64,000 nucleotides of DNA from Flavicella sediminum. Its GTDB lineage: Bacteria; Bacteroidota; Bacteroidia; Flavobacteriales; Flavobacteriaceae. Below, one piece after another: positions 16,454 through 24,287 of the stretch (the stretch's first letter is position 1; the number at the start of each line of letters is the position of its first letter). The notes under the pieces were generated by a model. It saw only the letters and a program-made list of their open reading frames with translations, ran no database searches and was not told where the DNA came from. A program made the position numbers and the translations under genes. Where the stretch lies: NCBI RefSeq assembly GCF_006381105.1, contig NZ_VDET01000018.1, positions 1 to 64,000 on the forward strand. Reading direction: 5' to 3'.

Positions 16454-16461
16454 CAAAAGTA
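16454..16461 (-). promoter_or_regulatory. -7 box of tetR
   Basis: TACTTTTG on the - strand, matching TAnnTTTG, 15 bp upstream of the TetR start and next to the palindrome at 16468-16495. Confidence 0.5.
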
Positions 16462-16467
16462 CAAAAT

Positions 16468-16495
16468 GTTTAACTTAAAATTAGTTTAGTTAAAC
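16468..16495. promoter_or_regulatory. Candidate TetR operator
   Basis: GTTTAACT (16468-16475) and AGTTAAAC (16488-16495) form a perfect 8-bp inverted repeat with a 12-bp spacer. It lies directly upstream of the tetR -7 box in the divergent intergenic region, where a TetR dimer would block both promoters. Confidence 0.55.
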
Positions 16496-16557
16496 AAAAA
16501 TTGTAAATTTACATTTTGAAACTTAAAAAGAACATGTATAATTTAAAGCAAATGGAA

Positions 16558-17241
16558 ATGAAAACAATTGTTATTATTGGTGGAAGTAGCGGTATTGGTA
16601 GGGCTTTAGTTGAATTGGAGTTGAAAAAAAACAAAGTAATTTGTATACAACGGAACCCTATAGATTTAGAGCATAACAATTTAGTTCAGTATCAACGAGA
16701 TGTTATGGAAGATGAATTGCCAAATTTTGAACAGGTAGATGCTTTGGTGTATTGTCCGGGAAGCATTAACTTAAAGCCAATTAATCGTTTGACAACAGAA
16801 GATTTTTTACAAGATTATCAGATTAATGTTATTGGAGCTGTAAAAGTTGTACAAAAATATTTGCCTGCTTTAAAAAGTTCAGTAAGCCCTAGTGTCTTAT
16901 TTTTTAGTAGTGTTGCTGTACAGATGGGAATGCCTTTTCATGCAAGTATTGCGGCAGCAAAGGGGGCTATTGAAGGTTTGGTAAAATCATTGGCTGCAGA
17001 GTTGGCACCCTTAATTTGTGTAAATGCTATTGCGCCTACATTGACAAATACCGCTTTAGCTGCTAAATTGTTAAGGAATGATCGATTGAAAGAAATGAGT
17101 GCGGAGCGACATCCTTTGAAAAAATATTTAGAACCGGAAGAAGTTGCTGAAATGGCAAGCTTTGTCATTTCTGAAAAATGCCGCTCAATGTCGGGACAAA
17201 TTTTTCAAATGGATTGTGGAATAGGAACTTTAAAAATATAA
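16558..17241 (+). CDS. SDR-family protein lacking the catalytic Tyr
   Basis: Classical short-chain dehydrogenase fold: GGSSGIG (8-14 in a 227-aa protein starting at 16558), NVIGAVKVVQKYLP, SSVAV with Ser118, and AKGAIEGLVKSLAAELAP. Ser118 and Lys135 of the active site are in place, but the position 13 residues after the Ser, normally Tyr, is Ile131 (FHASIAAAK). The protein may therefore bind NAD(P) without normal SDR catalysis. In-frame ATGs at 16516 and 16552 are alternative starts; 16558 gives the usual short lead to the first strand. It leads the rightward unit of the TetR cluster. Confidence 0.85.
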   Translation: MKTIVIIGGSSGIGRALVELELKKNKVICIQRNPIDLEHNNLVQYQRDVMEDELPNFEQVDALVYCPGSINLKPINRLTTEDFLQDYQINVIGAVKVVQKYLPALKSSVSPSVLFFSSVAVQMGMPFHASIAAAKGAIEGLVKSLAAELAPLICVNAIAPTLTNTALAAKLLRNDRLKEMSAERHPLKKYLEPEEVAEMASFVISEKCRSMSGQIFQMDCGIGTLKI

Positions 17242-17243
17242 AT

Positions 17244-17414
17244 ATGTTTGGAATTTTTAAGAAGAAAACAAAATTAGAATTGCTTCAAAAAGAATATGAA
17301 AAATTAACACAAGAGACTTTTGTGCTTTCTAAAACGAGTAGGGCAGAAGGTGATAAAAAATTTGCTGAAGCTGAATTGGTATTAAAGAAAATTAAGGAGG
17401 AACAAGAAAAATAG
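17244..17414 (+). CDS. Lacal_2735-type small protein, 56 aa
   Basis: MFGIFKKKTKLELLQKEYEK, then KTSRAEGDKKFAEAELVLKKI: a short, charged, helical protein that I recall as the flavobacterial Lacal_2735 family, of unknown function. The ATG at 17244, 2 bp after the SDR stop, is preferred over a longer frame overlapping the SDR gene. Cotranscribed with the SDR, DUF2452 and TspO genes. Confidence 0.8.
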   Translation: MFGIFKKKTKLELLQKEYEKLTQETFVLSKTSRAEGDKKFAEAELVLKKIKEEQEK

Positions 17415-17420
17415 TAAAGT

Positions 17421-17819
17421 ATGTCTAGTAAAAAGCCTGATAATATTGTTTTTAATGAAGAAACTCAAAGCTATGATGCTTCATTAAAATCATACGGAAC
17501 AAATGTAGGTGCCCCAGCCATAGAAATGGTTGATACGGTAGCTTGGAAAAATAGATTTATCCATGAAATAAACGCACAGTTTAAGTCTAAATACCAAGAA
17601 TTAAAAACAGCATTAAAACAGCTTTCAGAAGAATTTGAATACAATAATTTGGTGTATGCTTCAAAATTTAATTTTGAGCCCATCGTTGGAAAAACCTATC
17701 ATTTGTATAAAAATGCTAATAACGAATCTTTTTTGTCTATTATAGCTCCTCAAGAATGTAATTTTGAGTTTTTAGGAAGTTTCTATTTGAACAGTGATAA
17801 AATGTGGAAAAAACAATAA
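17421..17819 (+). CDS. DUF2452 protein, 132 aa
   Basis: Begins KPDNIVFNEETQSYDASLKSYGTNVGAPAIEM, the recognisable opening of DUF2452 proteins, and continues with a helical middle (FIHEINAQFKSKYQELKTAL) and GKTYHLYKNANNESFLSII. Cytoplasmic; no signal or membrane segment. Function unknown. It ends 1 bp before the tspO start, so coupling is likely. Confidence 0.85.
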   Translation: MSSKKPDNIVFNEETQSYDASLKSYGTNVGAPAIEMVDTVAWKNRFIHEINAQFKSKYQELKTALKQLSEEFEYNNLVYASKFNFEPIVGKTYHLYKNANNESFLSIIAPQECNFEFLGSFYLNSDKMWKKQ

Positions 17820-17820
17820 A

Positions 17821-18282
17821 ATGAAAACAGCTTTATATAGTATTTTGTTTTTAGTCTTAAATTTTGGAGCCTTGGCCTTAGGGGCATGGCTTATGAATTC
17901 TGGACCAACATCAGCTTGGTATCAAAATTTAAACAAAGCTCCATGGACTCCACCGGGTTGGGTTTTTGGTGTGGCATGGTCTCTTATTATGCTGTGTTTT
18001 TCGGTATTTATGACACGTTTGGTTTTGCTAAAATCGAGTTTAAAAATTGCTTTGCTTTTTGGATTGCAATGGGGGTTAAATGTTTCATGGAATTTTTTAT
18101 TTTTTAATCAGCATGAAGTGGTTTACGGACTCGTTGTTTTATTCGGATTGGCATCAATAATCACTTATTTTATGGTGAGTTGTACTACTACAATGAAAAA
18201 CTACCGCTTTTTTATAGTCCCTTATTTTTTGTGGTTGCTTGTGGCAATTTCTTTAAATAGCTATGTTTTGTTTTATAATTAA
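17821..18282 (+). CDS. tspO: TspO/MBR-family membrane protein
   Basis: 153 aa with five hydrophobic segments and the Trp-rich first loop WYQNLNKAPWTPPGWVFGVAWS typical of the tryptophan-rich sensory protein/benzodiazepine receptor family, which binds tetrapyrroles and sterols. The ATG at 17821 is chosen; a longer frame would overlap DUF2452. It ends the rightward arm of the TetR-controlled cluster. Porphyrin binding would be a functional link to the heme cluster 7 kb away, but that is inference only. Confidence 0.92.
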   Translation: MKTALYSILFLVLNFGALALGAWLMNSGPTSAWYQNLNKAPWTPPGWVFGVAWSLIMLCFSVFMTRLVLLKSSLKIALLFGLQWGLNVSWNFLFFNQHEVVYGLVVLFGLASIITYFMVSCTTTMKNYRFFIVPYFLWLLVAISLNSYVLFYN

Positions 18283-18363
18283 TAGTTAAAGCATTGGTTT
18301 TTAGTTGGTTTTACTTGATGTTGATGCATTGTAAATCCGGCTATTTTTATGCTTTATTTTTCT

Positions 18364-18371
18364 TAAATTTG
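18364..18371 (+). promoter_or_regulatory. -7 box of the E2 gene
   Basis: TAAATTTG matches TAnnTTTG and lies 34 bp upstream of the ATG at 18406. No clear -33 element was seen. Confidence 0.45.
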
Positions 18372-18405
18372 CACTCGAATAATAGGCTAAATCCAAAGTA
18401 AAAAA

Positions 18406-19713
18406 ATGGCAAGATTTGAACTGAAACTTCCTAAAATGGGAGAAAGTGTAGCAGAAGCAACAATTACTTCTTGGTTAAAAGAAGTAGGGGATACAATTGA
18501 GATGGACGATTCGGTAGTAGAAATAGCTACGGATAAAGTCGATTCAGATGTGCCTTGTGAAGTAGCTGGTACTTTGGTTGAAATTCTTTTTGAAAAGGAT
18601 GAAGTTGTTAAGGTTGGTGAAACCTTAGCAATTATAGAAGTAGACGGAGAATTAGAGGAAGTTATAACGCCAGAACAAATAAACGTTTCCGAAGAAATAT
18701 CAGAAGCGGTTCACGAGGTTGAAAAACAAATTGAAAAAGCTGTTTCCGTAACAAAAACAGCTGTTGTAGGTATCGTAAGCGAAAATCGTTTTTACTCTCC
18801 GTTGGTTAAAAATATGGCTTCGAAAGAAGGTGTTAAGCAAAGTGAATTGGATGCTATCCCTGGTACGGGATTGGACGGAAGAGTGACCAAAGCAGATATG
18901 TTACTTTACTTGAAAAAACGAGTAACGAAAGTTGTTCCTGATATAGCCAATTCTTCAAATTCACAAGCCAAACCAAATGTAGTTCCGTTGACTTTAAATG
19001 GAGAAGATGAGTTGATTGAGTTAAGTAGAATGGGAAAAATGATTTCCGATCATATGATTCATTCGGTACACAAATCGGCACATGTACAATCATTTATAGA
19101 AGTTGATGTGACCAATTTAGTTGCCTGGAGAACAAAAGCAAAAGATGAGTTTCAAAAAAGAGAAGGTGAAAAATTAACTTATACACCTGTGTTTATGATG
19201 GCCGTTGCGGCAGCAATCAAAAAATATCCTTTGGTAAATTTATCGTTTGATGGAGATAAAAAAGTAGTCATTCGAAAAAATATTAATTTAGGAATGGCAG
19301 CTGCACTAGGCGATGGGAATTTAATTGTTCCAGTTATTCATAAAGCTGATGAATTGAACCTGGTGGGTATGGCTAAAATTGTCAATGATTTGGCAGGACG
19401 AGCAAAAATAAACAAGTTAAAACCCGATGAAATTCAAGGAGGAACCTATACGGTTACCAATGTGGGTGGATTTGGAAGTTTGTTTGGTACACCGATTATC
19501 AATCAACCAGAAGCGGCAATTTTAGCGCTTGGAGCTATCCGCAAAGTACCTGCCGTTTTAGAAACGCCAGACGGAGATGTGATTGCAATTCGTCAAAGAA
19601 TGTTCTTATCACATTCTTATGATCATCGTGTAATTAATGGTGCTCTTGGAGGTTTATTTATTAAATTTATTAAAGATTATTTGGAAGCTTGGGAGGTAGA
19701 TGCTCCTTATTAA
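18406..19713 (+). CDS. 2-oxo acid dehydrogenase complex E2 (dihydrolipoyl acyltransferase)
   Basis: Order: lipoyl domain (1-78, lipoyl-Lys44 in EIATDKVDSDV), hinge, E3/E1-binding domain (about 128-165, FYSPLVKNMASKEGV), and the catalytic chloramphenicol-acetyltransferase-like domain. Single lipoyl domain and length 435 suggest a branched-chain or 2-oxoglutarate type; branched-chain is my preference. The active-site motif normally ending HRxxDG reads HRVING (His407, Asn411), an Asp-to-Asn change. No E1 or E3 gene is adjacent; it is a single gene with its own -7 box. Confidence 0.9.
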   Translation: MARFELKLPKMGESVAEATITSWLKEVGDTIEMDDSVVEIATDKVDSDVPCEVAGTLVEILFEKDEVVKVGETLAIIEVDGELEEVITPEQINVSEEISEAVHEVEKQIEKAVSVTKTAVVGIVSENRFYSPLVKNMASKEGVKQSELDAIPGTGLDGRVTKADMLLYLKKRVTKVVPDIANSSNSQAKPNVVPLTLNGEDELIELSRMGKMISDHMIHSVHKSAHVQSFIEVDVTNLVAWRTKAKDEFQKREGEKLTYTPVFMMAVAAAIKKYPLVNLSFDGDKKVVIRKNINLGMAAALGDGNLIVPVIHKADELNLVGMAKIVNDLAGRAKINKLKPDEIQGGTYTVTNVGGFGSLFGTPIINQPEAAILALGAIRKVPAVLETPDGDVIAIRQRMFLSHSYDHRVINGALGGLFIKFIKDYLEAWEVDAPY

Positions 19714-19808
19714 GAATAAATAGACCCTAATTAATTTTTGAGCTTATTTTTGTTAGGCTTTTATAATTCTATCGACTTAGCATTTGTCTTATATTTAAAT
19801 AAATTACA

Positions 19809-20423
19809 ATGAAAAATAAGTTTCTGTTTTTAATCATGGTCTTTTTATTTTTTATGAATAGTATGCAGTCGCAAAATTTCGACAAGCAACTAAAATCAGG
19901 AGAACTAAAAGTAGCCTATTTTGCAAGTGGTTGCTTTTGGTGTGTTGAGGCTATTTATGAAAGTATCAAAGGAGTAGAAGAAGTAGTTTCAGGTTATGCG
20001 GGTGGACATACCATAAATCCAACCTATGAATCTACAGGGACTGGGAAAACAGGACATGCAGAAACGGTTGCTGTTTATTACAATCCAAAAATAGTCACAT
20101 ATATTAATTTGGTTCGTGCCTATTATGGTTCTCAAGATCCCACTAGTTTTGGACAAAAGCCCGACTTTGGTTCTGCTTACCGGTCGTTAATTTTTTATCA
20201 AAATAACCACGAAAGAGAAGTCGCTCAAAAATATTTTGATGGCCTGAATACGCAATATGACGGAAAGGTAGCTACAGAAATAGTTCCTTTTAAGAAATTT
20301 TATAGAGCAGAAGAATACCACCAAAATTTTGAAAAACTACATCCAGATCATCGTTACATTCAAGGGGTTTCTATTCCAAGATTGAATCGTTTTAAAAAGG
20401 CTTTTCCTGAATTATTGAAGTAG
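19809..20423 (+). CDS. msrA: Exported peptide-methionine (S)-S-oxide reductase
   Basis: Reduces methionine-S-sulfoxide in proteins. FASGCFWCVEAIYESIKGV contains the catalytic Cys42; SGYAGGHTINPTYE, GHAETVAVYY and KFYRAEEYHQNFE are further signatures. The N-terminal MKNKFLFLIMVFLFFMNSMQSQ is a signal peptide, so this form acts in the periplasm, or is lipid-free at the membrane. The AraC-type gene that follows starts 22 bp later and may be cotranscribed. Confidence 0.95.
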   Translation: MKNKFLFLIMVFLFFMNSMQSQNFDKQLKSGELKVAYFASGCFWCVEAIYESIKGVEEVVSGYAGGHTINPTYESTGTGKTGHAETVAVYYNPKIVTYINLVRAYYGSQDPTSFGQKPDFGSAYRSLIFYQNNHEREVAQKYFDGLNTQYDGKVATEIVPFKKFYRAEEYHQNFEKLHPDHRYIQGVSIPRLNRFKKAFPELLK

Positions 20424-20445
20424 TATTCATCTTATAGATATTCAT

Positions 20446-21285
20446 TTGGCGCTCCAAGATATTTCTACCTATACTTACAAAAATATATTTTCTTTACGTG
20501 CTGTTCAATTTGAAAAAGCTTGTGTTGTTTCCAAACCTGAAAAAGTAGTAGATTATGCTATTTTCTGGGTAAAAGAAGGAAAAGGAACCTATCATATAGA
20601 TTTTAAAAAGTATGATTTTGAGGGGAATGTGTTGTTCTTTTTATCGCCAGGACAAGTTTTTTCTGTAGAAACAGAAAGTATAAAAGTTGCCTATCAACTA
20701 AGTTTTGTCAAAGATTTTTATTGCATTGAAACACACGATAAAGAAGTTTCTTGTAATGGAGTGCTGTTTAATAATATGCACGAAGCTCCTTTGGTTCAAC
20801 CAAACTTAAAAGAAACAGCAAAGCTTGAATTTATTATTGCTAATTTAATCGAAGAATTTACCTCTTCAGATACGGCTCAATACGATATGTTGCATGCTTA
20901 CTTAAAGCAGTTTATAGTCAGTTCTGTCCGGATAAAAAAGGAATTTCATCCATTAAAAAATGATGAAGAATCTAAACTTTTTAAAGATTTTAGTTTGTTG
21001 GTAGATAGTAATTTTACAAAACTGCATGCCGTTTCAGATTATGCAACTAAGTTGGGGGTTTCACCAAAATCACTGACTAAAAATTTTCAAAAATACAAGC
21101 TCGGTACTCCTAGCGATTTTATTAAGAATAGAATTGTGTTAGAAGCAAAACGCCAGTTGAAATATACAGATACTTCTGTTAAAGAAATTGCTTATAATTT
21201 AGGATTTTCGGATCCTGCCTATTTTACAAGATTCTTTACTAAAATTGAAAACACTTCACCAAAACAATTTAAGAAGAGTCTGTAG
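20446..21285 (+). CDS. AraC-family transcriptional regulator
   Basis: 279 aa; an N-terminal cupin-like sensor domain (YAIFWVKEGKGTYHIDFKKYDFEGNVLFFLSPGQVF) and a C-terminal AraC HTH pair (VSDYATKLGVSPKSLTKNFQKY, IAYNLGFSDPAYFTRFFTK, TSPKQFKK). No ATG fits at the N-terminus; the start is a TTG at 20446. Directly downstream is a cupredoxin-like gene whose promoter region holds two TGTCC boxes 21 bp apart, which are plausible binding sites. The signal sensed is unknown. Confidence 0.88.
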   Translation: MALQDISTYTYKNIFSLRAVQFEKACVVSKPEKVVDYAIFWVKEGKGTYHIDFKKYDFEGNVLFFLSPGQVFSVETESIKVAYQLSFVKDFYCIETHDKEVSCNGVLFNNMHEAPLVQPNLKETAKLEFIIANLIEEFTSSDTAQYDMLHAYLKQFIVSSVRIKKEFHPLKNDEESKLFKDFSLLVDSNFTKLHAVSDYATKLGVSPKSLTKNFQKYKLGTPSDFIKNRIVLEAKRQLKYTDTSVKEIAYNLGFSDPAYFTRFFTKIENTSPKQFKKSL

Positions 21286-21325
21286 GAATTTTAATTTTGC
21301 TATTCGTTTTACATAAAAAATGTCA

Positions 21326-21383
21326 TGTCCAATACATAGGAACCTTTGTCCATTTTTTGAAGTGCAAAACCGTCGCATCTTTG
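21326..21383 (+). promoter_or_regulatory. Promoter and possible AraC sites of the cupredoxin gene
   Basis: TTG at 21357-21359, 16 bp, then CATCTTTG at 21376-21383, one base off the -7 consensus; the ATG follows at 21417. Upstream are two direct TGTCC boxes at 21326-21330 and 21347-21351, spaced by two helical turns, fitting the half-site layout of AraC-type regulators. Confidence 0.5.
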
Positions 21384-21416
21384 TATCAGAATAGTAATCA
21401 TATAAAAACGATACAC

Positions 21417-21791
21417 ATGAAAACAGTTAAAAATTTAATTTTAGGAATCTTTTTAGTAGCAACTTCTTTCGCAGCAAATGCACAAAAAAATGTTGTAAAA
21501 ACAGTAGCTTTAGAACAAACAAAAGGAGAATTTACACAACAATCTATTACGCTTAGTCCTGGCGATTATGTTTTTGAAATTGCAAATAACGGAATTGATC
21601 ACGAGGTTGGTTTTGTTTTGGCACCTAAAGGAAAAACAGATCAAGCTCATCATATTAAAAATGCCTATGTGACGTCTACAGTAAAAAAAGATTCGAAATC
21701 AAAATCGAAAGTTGTGAGCTTAGAAAAAGGAGAATACACGTATTTCTGTCCTTTAAATCCAACACCACAATATACACTTATTGTAAAATAA
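21417..21791 (+). CDS. Periplasmic cupredoxin-like protein, 124 aa
   Basis: Signal peptide MKTVKNLILGIFLVATSFAANAQ, then a single beta-sandwich domain with cupredoxin order: SPGDYVFEIANNGIDHEVGFVL (His ligand of the first copper motif) and a late EYTYFCPLNPTPQYTL with the Cys. The second copper His and the Met normally found after that Cys are not visible, so blue-copper binding is doubtful. The ATG at 21417 is chosen from the signal peptide and the promoter position. It is followed by a strong terminator. Likely the target of the AraC gene just upstream. Confidence 0.8.
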   Translation: MKTVKNLILGIFLVATSFAANAQKNVVKTVALEQTKGEFTQQSITLSPGDYVFEIANNGIDHEVGFVLAPKGKTDQAHHIKNAYVTSTVKKDSKSKSKVVSLEKGEYTYFCPLNPTPQYTLIVK

Positions 21792-21809
21792 GAAATTTCT
21801 AAAATTTTA

Positions 21810-21851
21810 AAAACCCACTTGATAGAAAAATCTTTCAAGTGGGTTTTTTTA
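21810..21851 (+). terminator. Terminator after the cupredoxin-like gene
   Basis: AAAACCCACTTGA (21810-21822) pairs with TCAAGTGGGTTTT (from 21835), followed by a T run. Confidence 0.9.
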
Positions 21852-21936
21852 TGAGGTTTTGCGAATAGATGATAAAATAATTAATCTTTAAGGAGAGTGT
21901 GAAATAATTAATTAAGAAAAAGGTTGGCGTGTCTAC

Positions 21937-22005
21937 TCGAGCGGAGTCGAGAGGTTTGTATTTATTGAAAATTATCAATAAAAATGAGGTCTCGACTCCG
22001 CTCGA
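21937..22005. repeat. REP-like long inverted repeat (hairpin)
   Basis: TCGAGCGGAGTCGAGA (21937-21952) and its exact reverse complement (21990-22005), each arm itself partly palindromic, enclose an AT-rich middle that also pairs (TTTATTGA and TCAATAAA). Its GC-rich arms stand out from the AT-rich background. I recall this core as a dispersed repeat in Bacteroidota genomes. It lies between the terminator of the cupredoxin-like gene and the 3' end of pyrF. Confidence 0.85.
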
Positions 22006-22024
22006 CCTGACATCTAAGGAAAAA

Positions 22025-22846
22025 TTAATATTTATTTAGAATAACTTCCATTTCTTGTTGTAATTCATAGGCTTTTTGTGTGGCGACTGTAGCAAAATCT
22101 TTCGCTGCACTTGCGTAAATAATTCCTCTTGATGAATTGATTAAAAGTCCAATATCTTCATTCATACCAAACTGGCAAACGTTTTGTAAATTCCCACCTT
22201 GTGCACCCACTCCTGGAACTAATAAAAAGTGATTCGGAACAATTTCACGAATACCTTTAAAATATTCTGCTTTGGTTGCACCCACTACATACATCAACTG
22301 TTCGTTGTTTTTCCAAGTCAAGGATTGCTTTAAAACATTTTGGTATAATTTTTCTTCAGAGATCAAATCTTGCGCTTGAAAATCCAATCCACCTTTGTTA
22401 GAAGTCAAGGCCAACATAATTGTAAATTTATCTTCAAAGGCTAAAAAAGGTTCAACAGAATCGCTTCCCATATAAGGAGCAACTGTTACAGAGTCAAAAT
22501 TTAAATTTTCGAAAAAAGCTTTGGCATACATGGTAGACGTATTTCCAATATCTCCACGTTTTGCATCTGCAATGGTAAAAATTTCAGGGTGCTTTGCATT
22601 TAAGTATTGAATTGTTTTTTCTAAAGATTTCCATCCTTCCAATCCGTAACACTCATAAAAAGCAGTGTTGGGTTTGTAGGCAACAGCTAAGTGATGTGTT
22701 GCATCAATAATTTGTTTGTTAAATTCGAAAATTGGATCCTCGGTGTCTAACAAATGTTTTGGAATTTTATTGATGTCTACATCCAAACCAATACATAAAA
22801 ATGATTTTTTTAATTTGATTTGCGCTATAAGTTCTTGTCTTGTCAT
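22025..22846 (-). CDS. pyrF: Orotidine-5'-phosphate decarboxylase (type 2)
   Basis: Decarboxylates OMP to UMP, the last step of pyrimidine synthesis. FLCIGLDVD at the N-terminus, [13 protein letters not shown] (catalytic Lys/Asp set) and [10 protein letters not shown] are present. The 273-aa length marks the longer type-2 form usual in Bacteroidota. A - strand promoter (TTG, N18, TATTTTTG) sits 28 bp upstream. Confidence 0.95.
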   Translation of the reverse strand: MTRQELIAQIKLKKSFLCIGLDVDINKIPKHLLDTEDPIFEFNKQIIDATHHLAVAYKPNTAFYECYGLEGWKSLEKTIQYLNAKHPEIFTIADAKRGDIGNTSTMYAKAFFENLNFDSVTVAPYMGSDSVEPFLAFEDKFTIMLALTSNKGGLDFQAQDLISEEKLYQNVLKQSLTWKNNEQLMYVVGATKAEYFKGIREIVPNHFLLVPGVGAQGGNLQNVCQFGMNEDIGLLINSSRGIIYASAAKDFATVATQKAYELQQEMEVILNKY

Positions 22847-22874
22847 GCTGTTTCCTTAAAATAATAAAGTTGCG

Positions 22875-22903
22875 CAAAAATAATCTTTTAGAAGCTCTCA
22901 CAA
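22875..22903 (-). promoter_or_regulatory. pyrF promoter
   Basis: On the - strand, TTG at 22903-22901, an 18-bp spacer, then TATTTTTG at 22882-22875, matching the Bacteroidota consensus; the pyrF start is at 22846. Confidence 0.55.
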
Positions 22904-22999
22904 AAATTAATCTTTGAATTTATAGTAGGTACTACTTTTGAAAGTTTATTCTCCGCTCAAAAAAGAAGGGGAACAACAAATAAAGCTATGGGTATTGTT

Positions 23000-23007
23000 T
23001 ATATTTG
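23000..23007 (+). promoter_or_regulatory. -7 box of the permease gene
   Basis: TATATTTG, matching TAnnTTTG. The long open frame would start upstream of it (22988), which argues for the internal ATG at 23054. Confidence 0.45.
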
Positions 23008-23053
23008 CCCAAGTCGTTTTGTTTTAGCGACAGCCATCGATACTAAAAAATAC

Positions 23054-24130
23054 ATGCTTCAAAATATTTTCAATAAAATACTATACGGAATACTCACTTT
23101 GTTTGGCGTGGTAACAGTAGTGTTTTTATTGTTTAATGTGTTGCCAGGTGACCCAGCAAGTATGATGCTAGATGAACGTCAAGACGAATCACAATTGCAG
23201 GTTATTCGGCAAAAATATGGTTTTGATAAACCGATGCATATTCAGTATTTGTATTATATAAACGACTTATCACCACTTTCTTTTCATAGTCAGAAAACAG
23301 CACATTACACCAAATTAGACTCAGGTAAATATGCCGTAGGCGCAAAGCTATCTATAGGAACTGTGGATGTTGTTTTGAAAGCTCCATATCTGAGACAGTC
23401 TTTTCAAAAAAACGGAAAATCGGTGAGTAGCATTATTTCAGAAACCTTACCAAATACCGCAATTTTGGCAGTGTCTGCTATAGGTATAGCCTTAATTTTA
23501 GGTGTTTTATTTGGCATATTGACAGCACTTTACAAGGATACCTTTTTCGATAGATTTGTTGCCATTGTCAGTACTATTGGAATGAGCGTGCCTTCTTTTT
23601 TATCGGCTATTGTTTTTGCTTGGTTGTTTGGATTTGTGTTGACAGAATACACAAATTTAAATATGACAGGTAGTTTGTACGAAGTAGATGATTTTGGTGA
23701 AGGGGTTTATTTGGAATGGAAAAACTTGGTATTACCTGCCATTGTATTAGGAATAAGACCTTTAGCAGTAGTCATACAATTAATGCGAAATTCACTGTTG
23801 GAAGTTTTGGATATGGATTATATAAGAACTGCCAAAGCAAAAGGGTTGAGTAATTTTCAAGTAATCCGAAAACATGCTTTAAAAAATTCTTTAAATCCAG
23901 TAGTTACCGCAATTTCAGGTTGGTTCGCTTCCATGTTGGCAGGAGCCGTTTTTGTAGAGTATATTTTTAACTGGAATGGCTTAGGAAAAGAAATAGTGGA
24001 TGCGTTAAATACTTTAGATCAGCCGGTAATTATGGGAGCTGTTTTAATCATCGCAAGTCTTTTTATTGTCATTAATATTTTGGTAGATATGATTTATTCT
24101 TGGTTAGATCCTAAGGTTCGCCTCAGTTAA
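23054..24130 (+). CDS. ABC transporter permease, DppB/OppB type
   Basis: 358 aa with six predicted membrane segments: an N-terminal one followed by LLFNVLPGDPASMM (the GDP signature of peptide permeases), a large periplasmic loop, and a C-terminal membrane domain with the EAA-type loop RTAKAKGLSNFQVIRKHALKNSL and VEYIFNWNGLGKEIVDAL. Family members move peptides or nickel with a binding protein, a second permease and ATPases; none of these is encoded nearby, so it is an orphan here. The start at 23054 (MLQNIFNKILYG) follows the -7 box. Confidence 0.9.
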   Translation: MLQNIFNKILYGILTLFGVVTVVFLLFNVLPGDPASMMLDERQDESQLQVIRQKYGFDKPMHIQYLYYINDLSPLSFHSQKTAHYTKLDSGKYAVGAKLSIGTVDVVLKAPYLRQSFQKNGKSVSSIISETLPNTAILAVSAIGIALILGVLFGILTALYKDTFFDRFVAIVSTIGMSVPSFLSAIVFAWLFGFVLTEYTNLNMTGSLYEVDDFGEGVYLEWKNLVLPAIVLGIRPLAVVIQLMRNSLLEVLDMDYIRTAKAKGLSNFQVIRKHALKNSLNPVVTAISGWFASMLAGAVFVEYIFNWNGLGKEIVDALNTLDQPVIMGAVLIIASLFIVINILVDMIYSWLDPKVRLS

Positions 24131-24287
24131 TACTATAATTAGTGAATTAAAGACTTCATTTTAACCCATTTGTTATTCGAAAACGTTTGCGCAAATCGTC
24201 TATAGGCAAAGTTTTTTTTCTTGTGAAATAGCTGTAAGTTTGTCAAATTAATCATGTCTAAATAATTTCATATAAATTAGAAAGATT

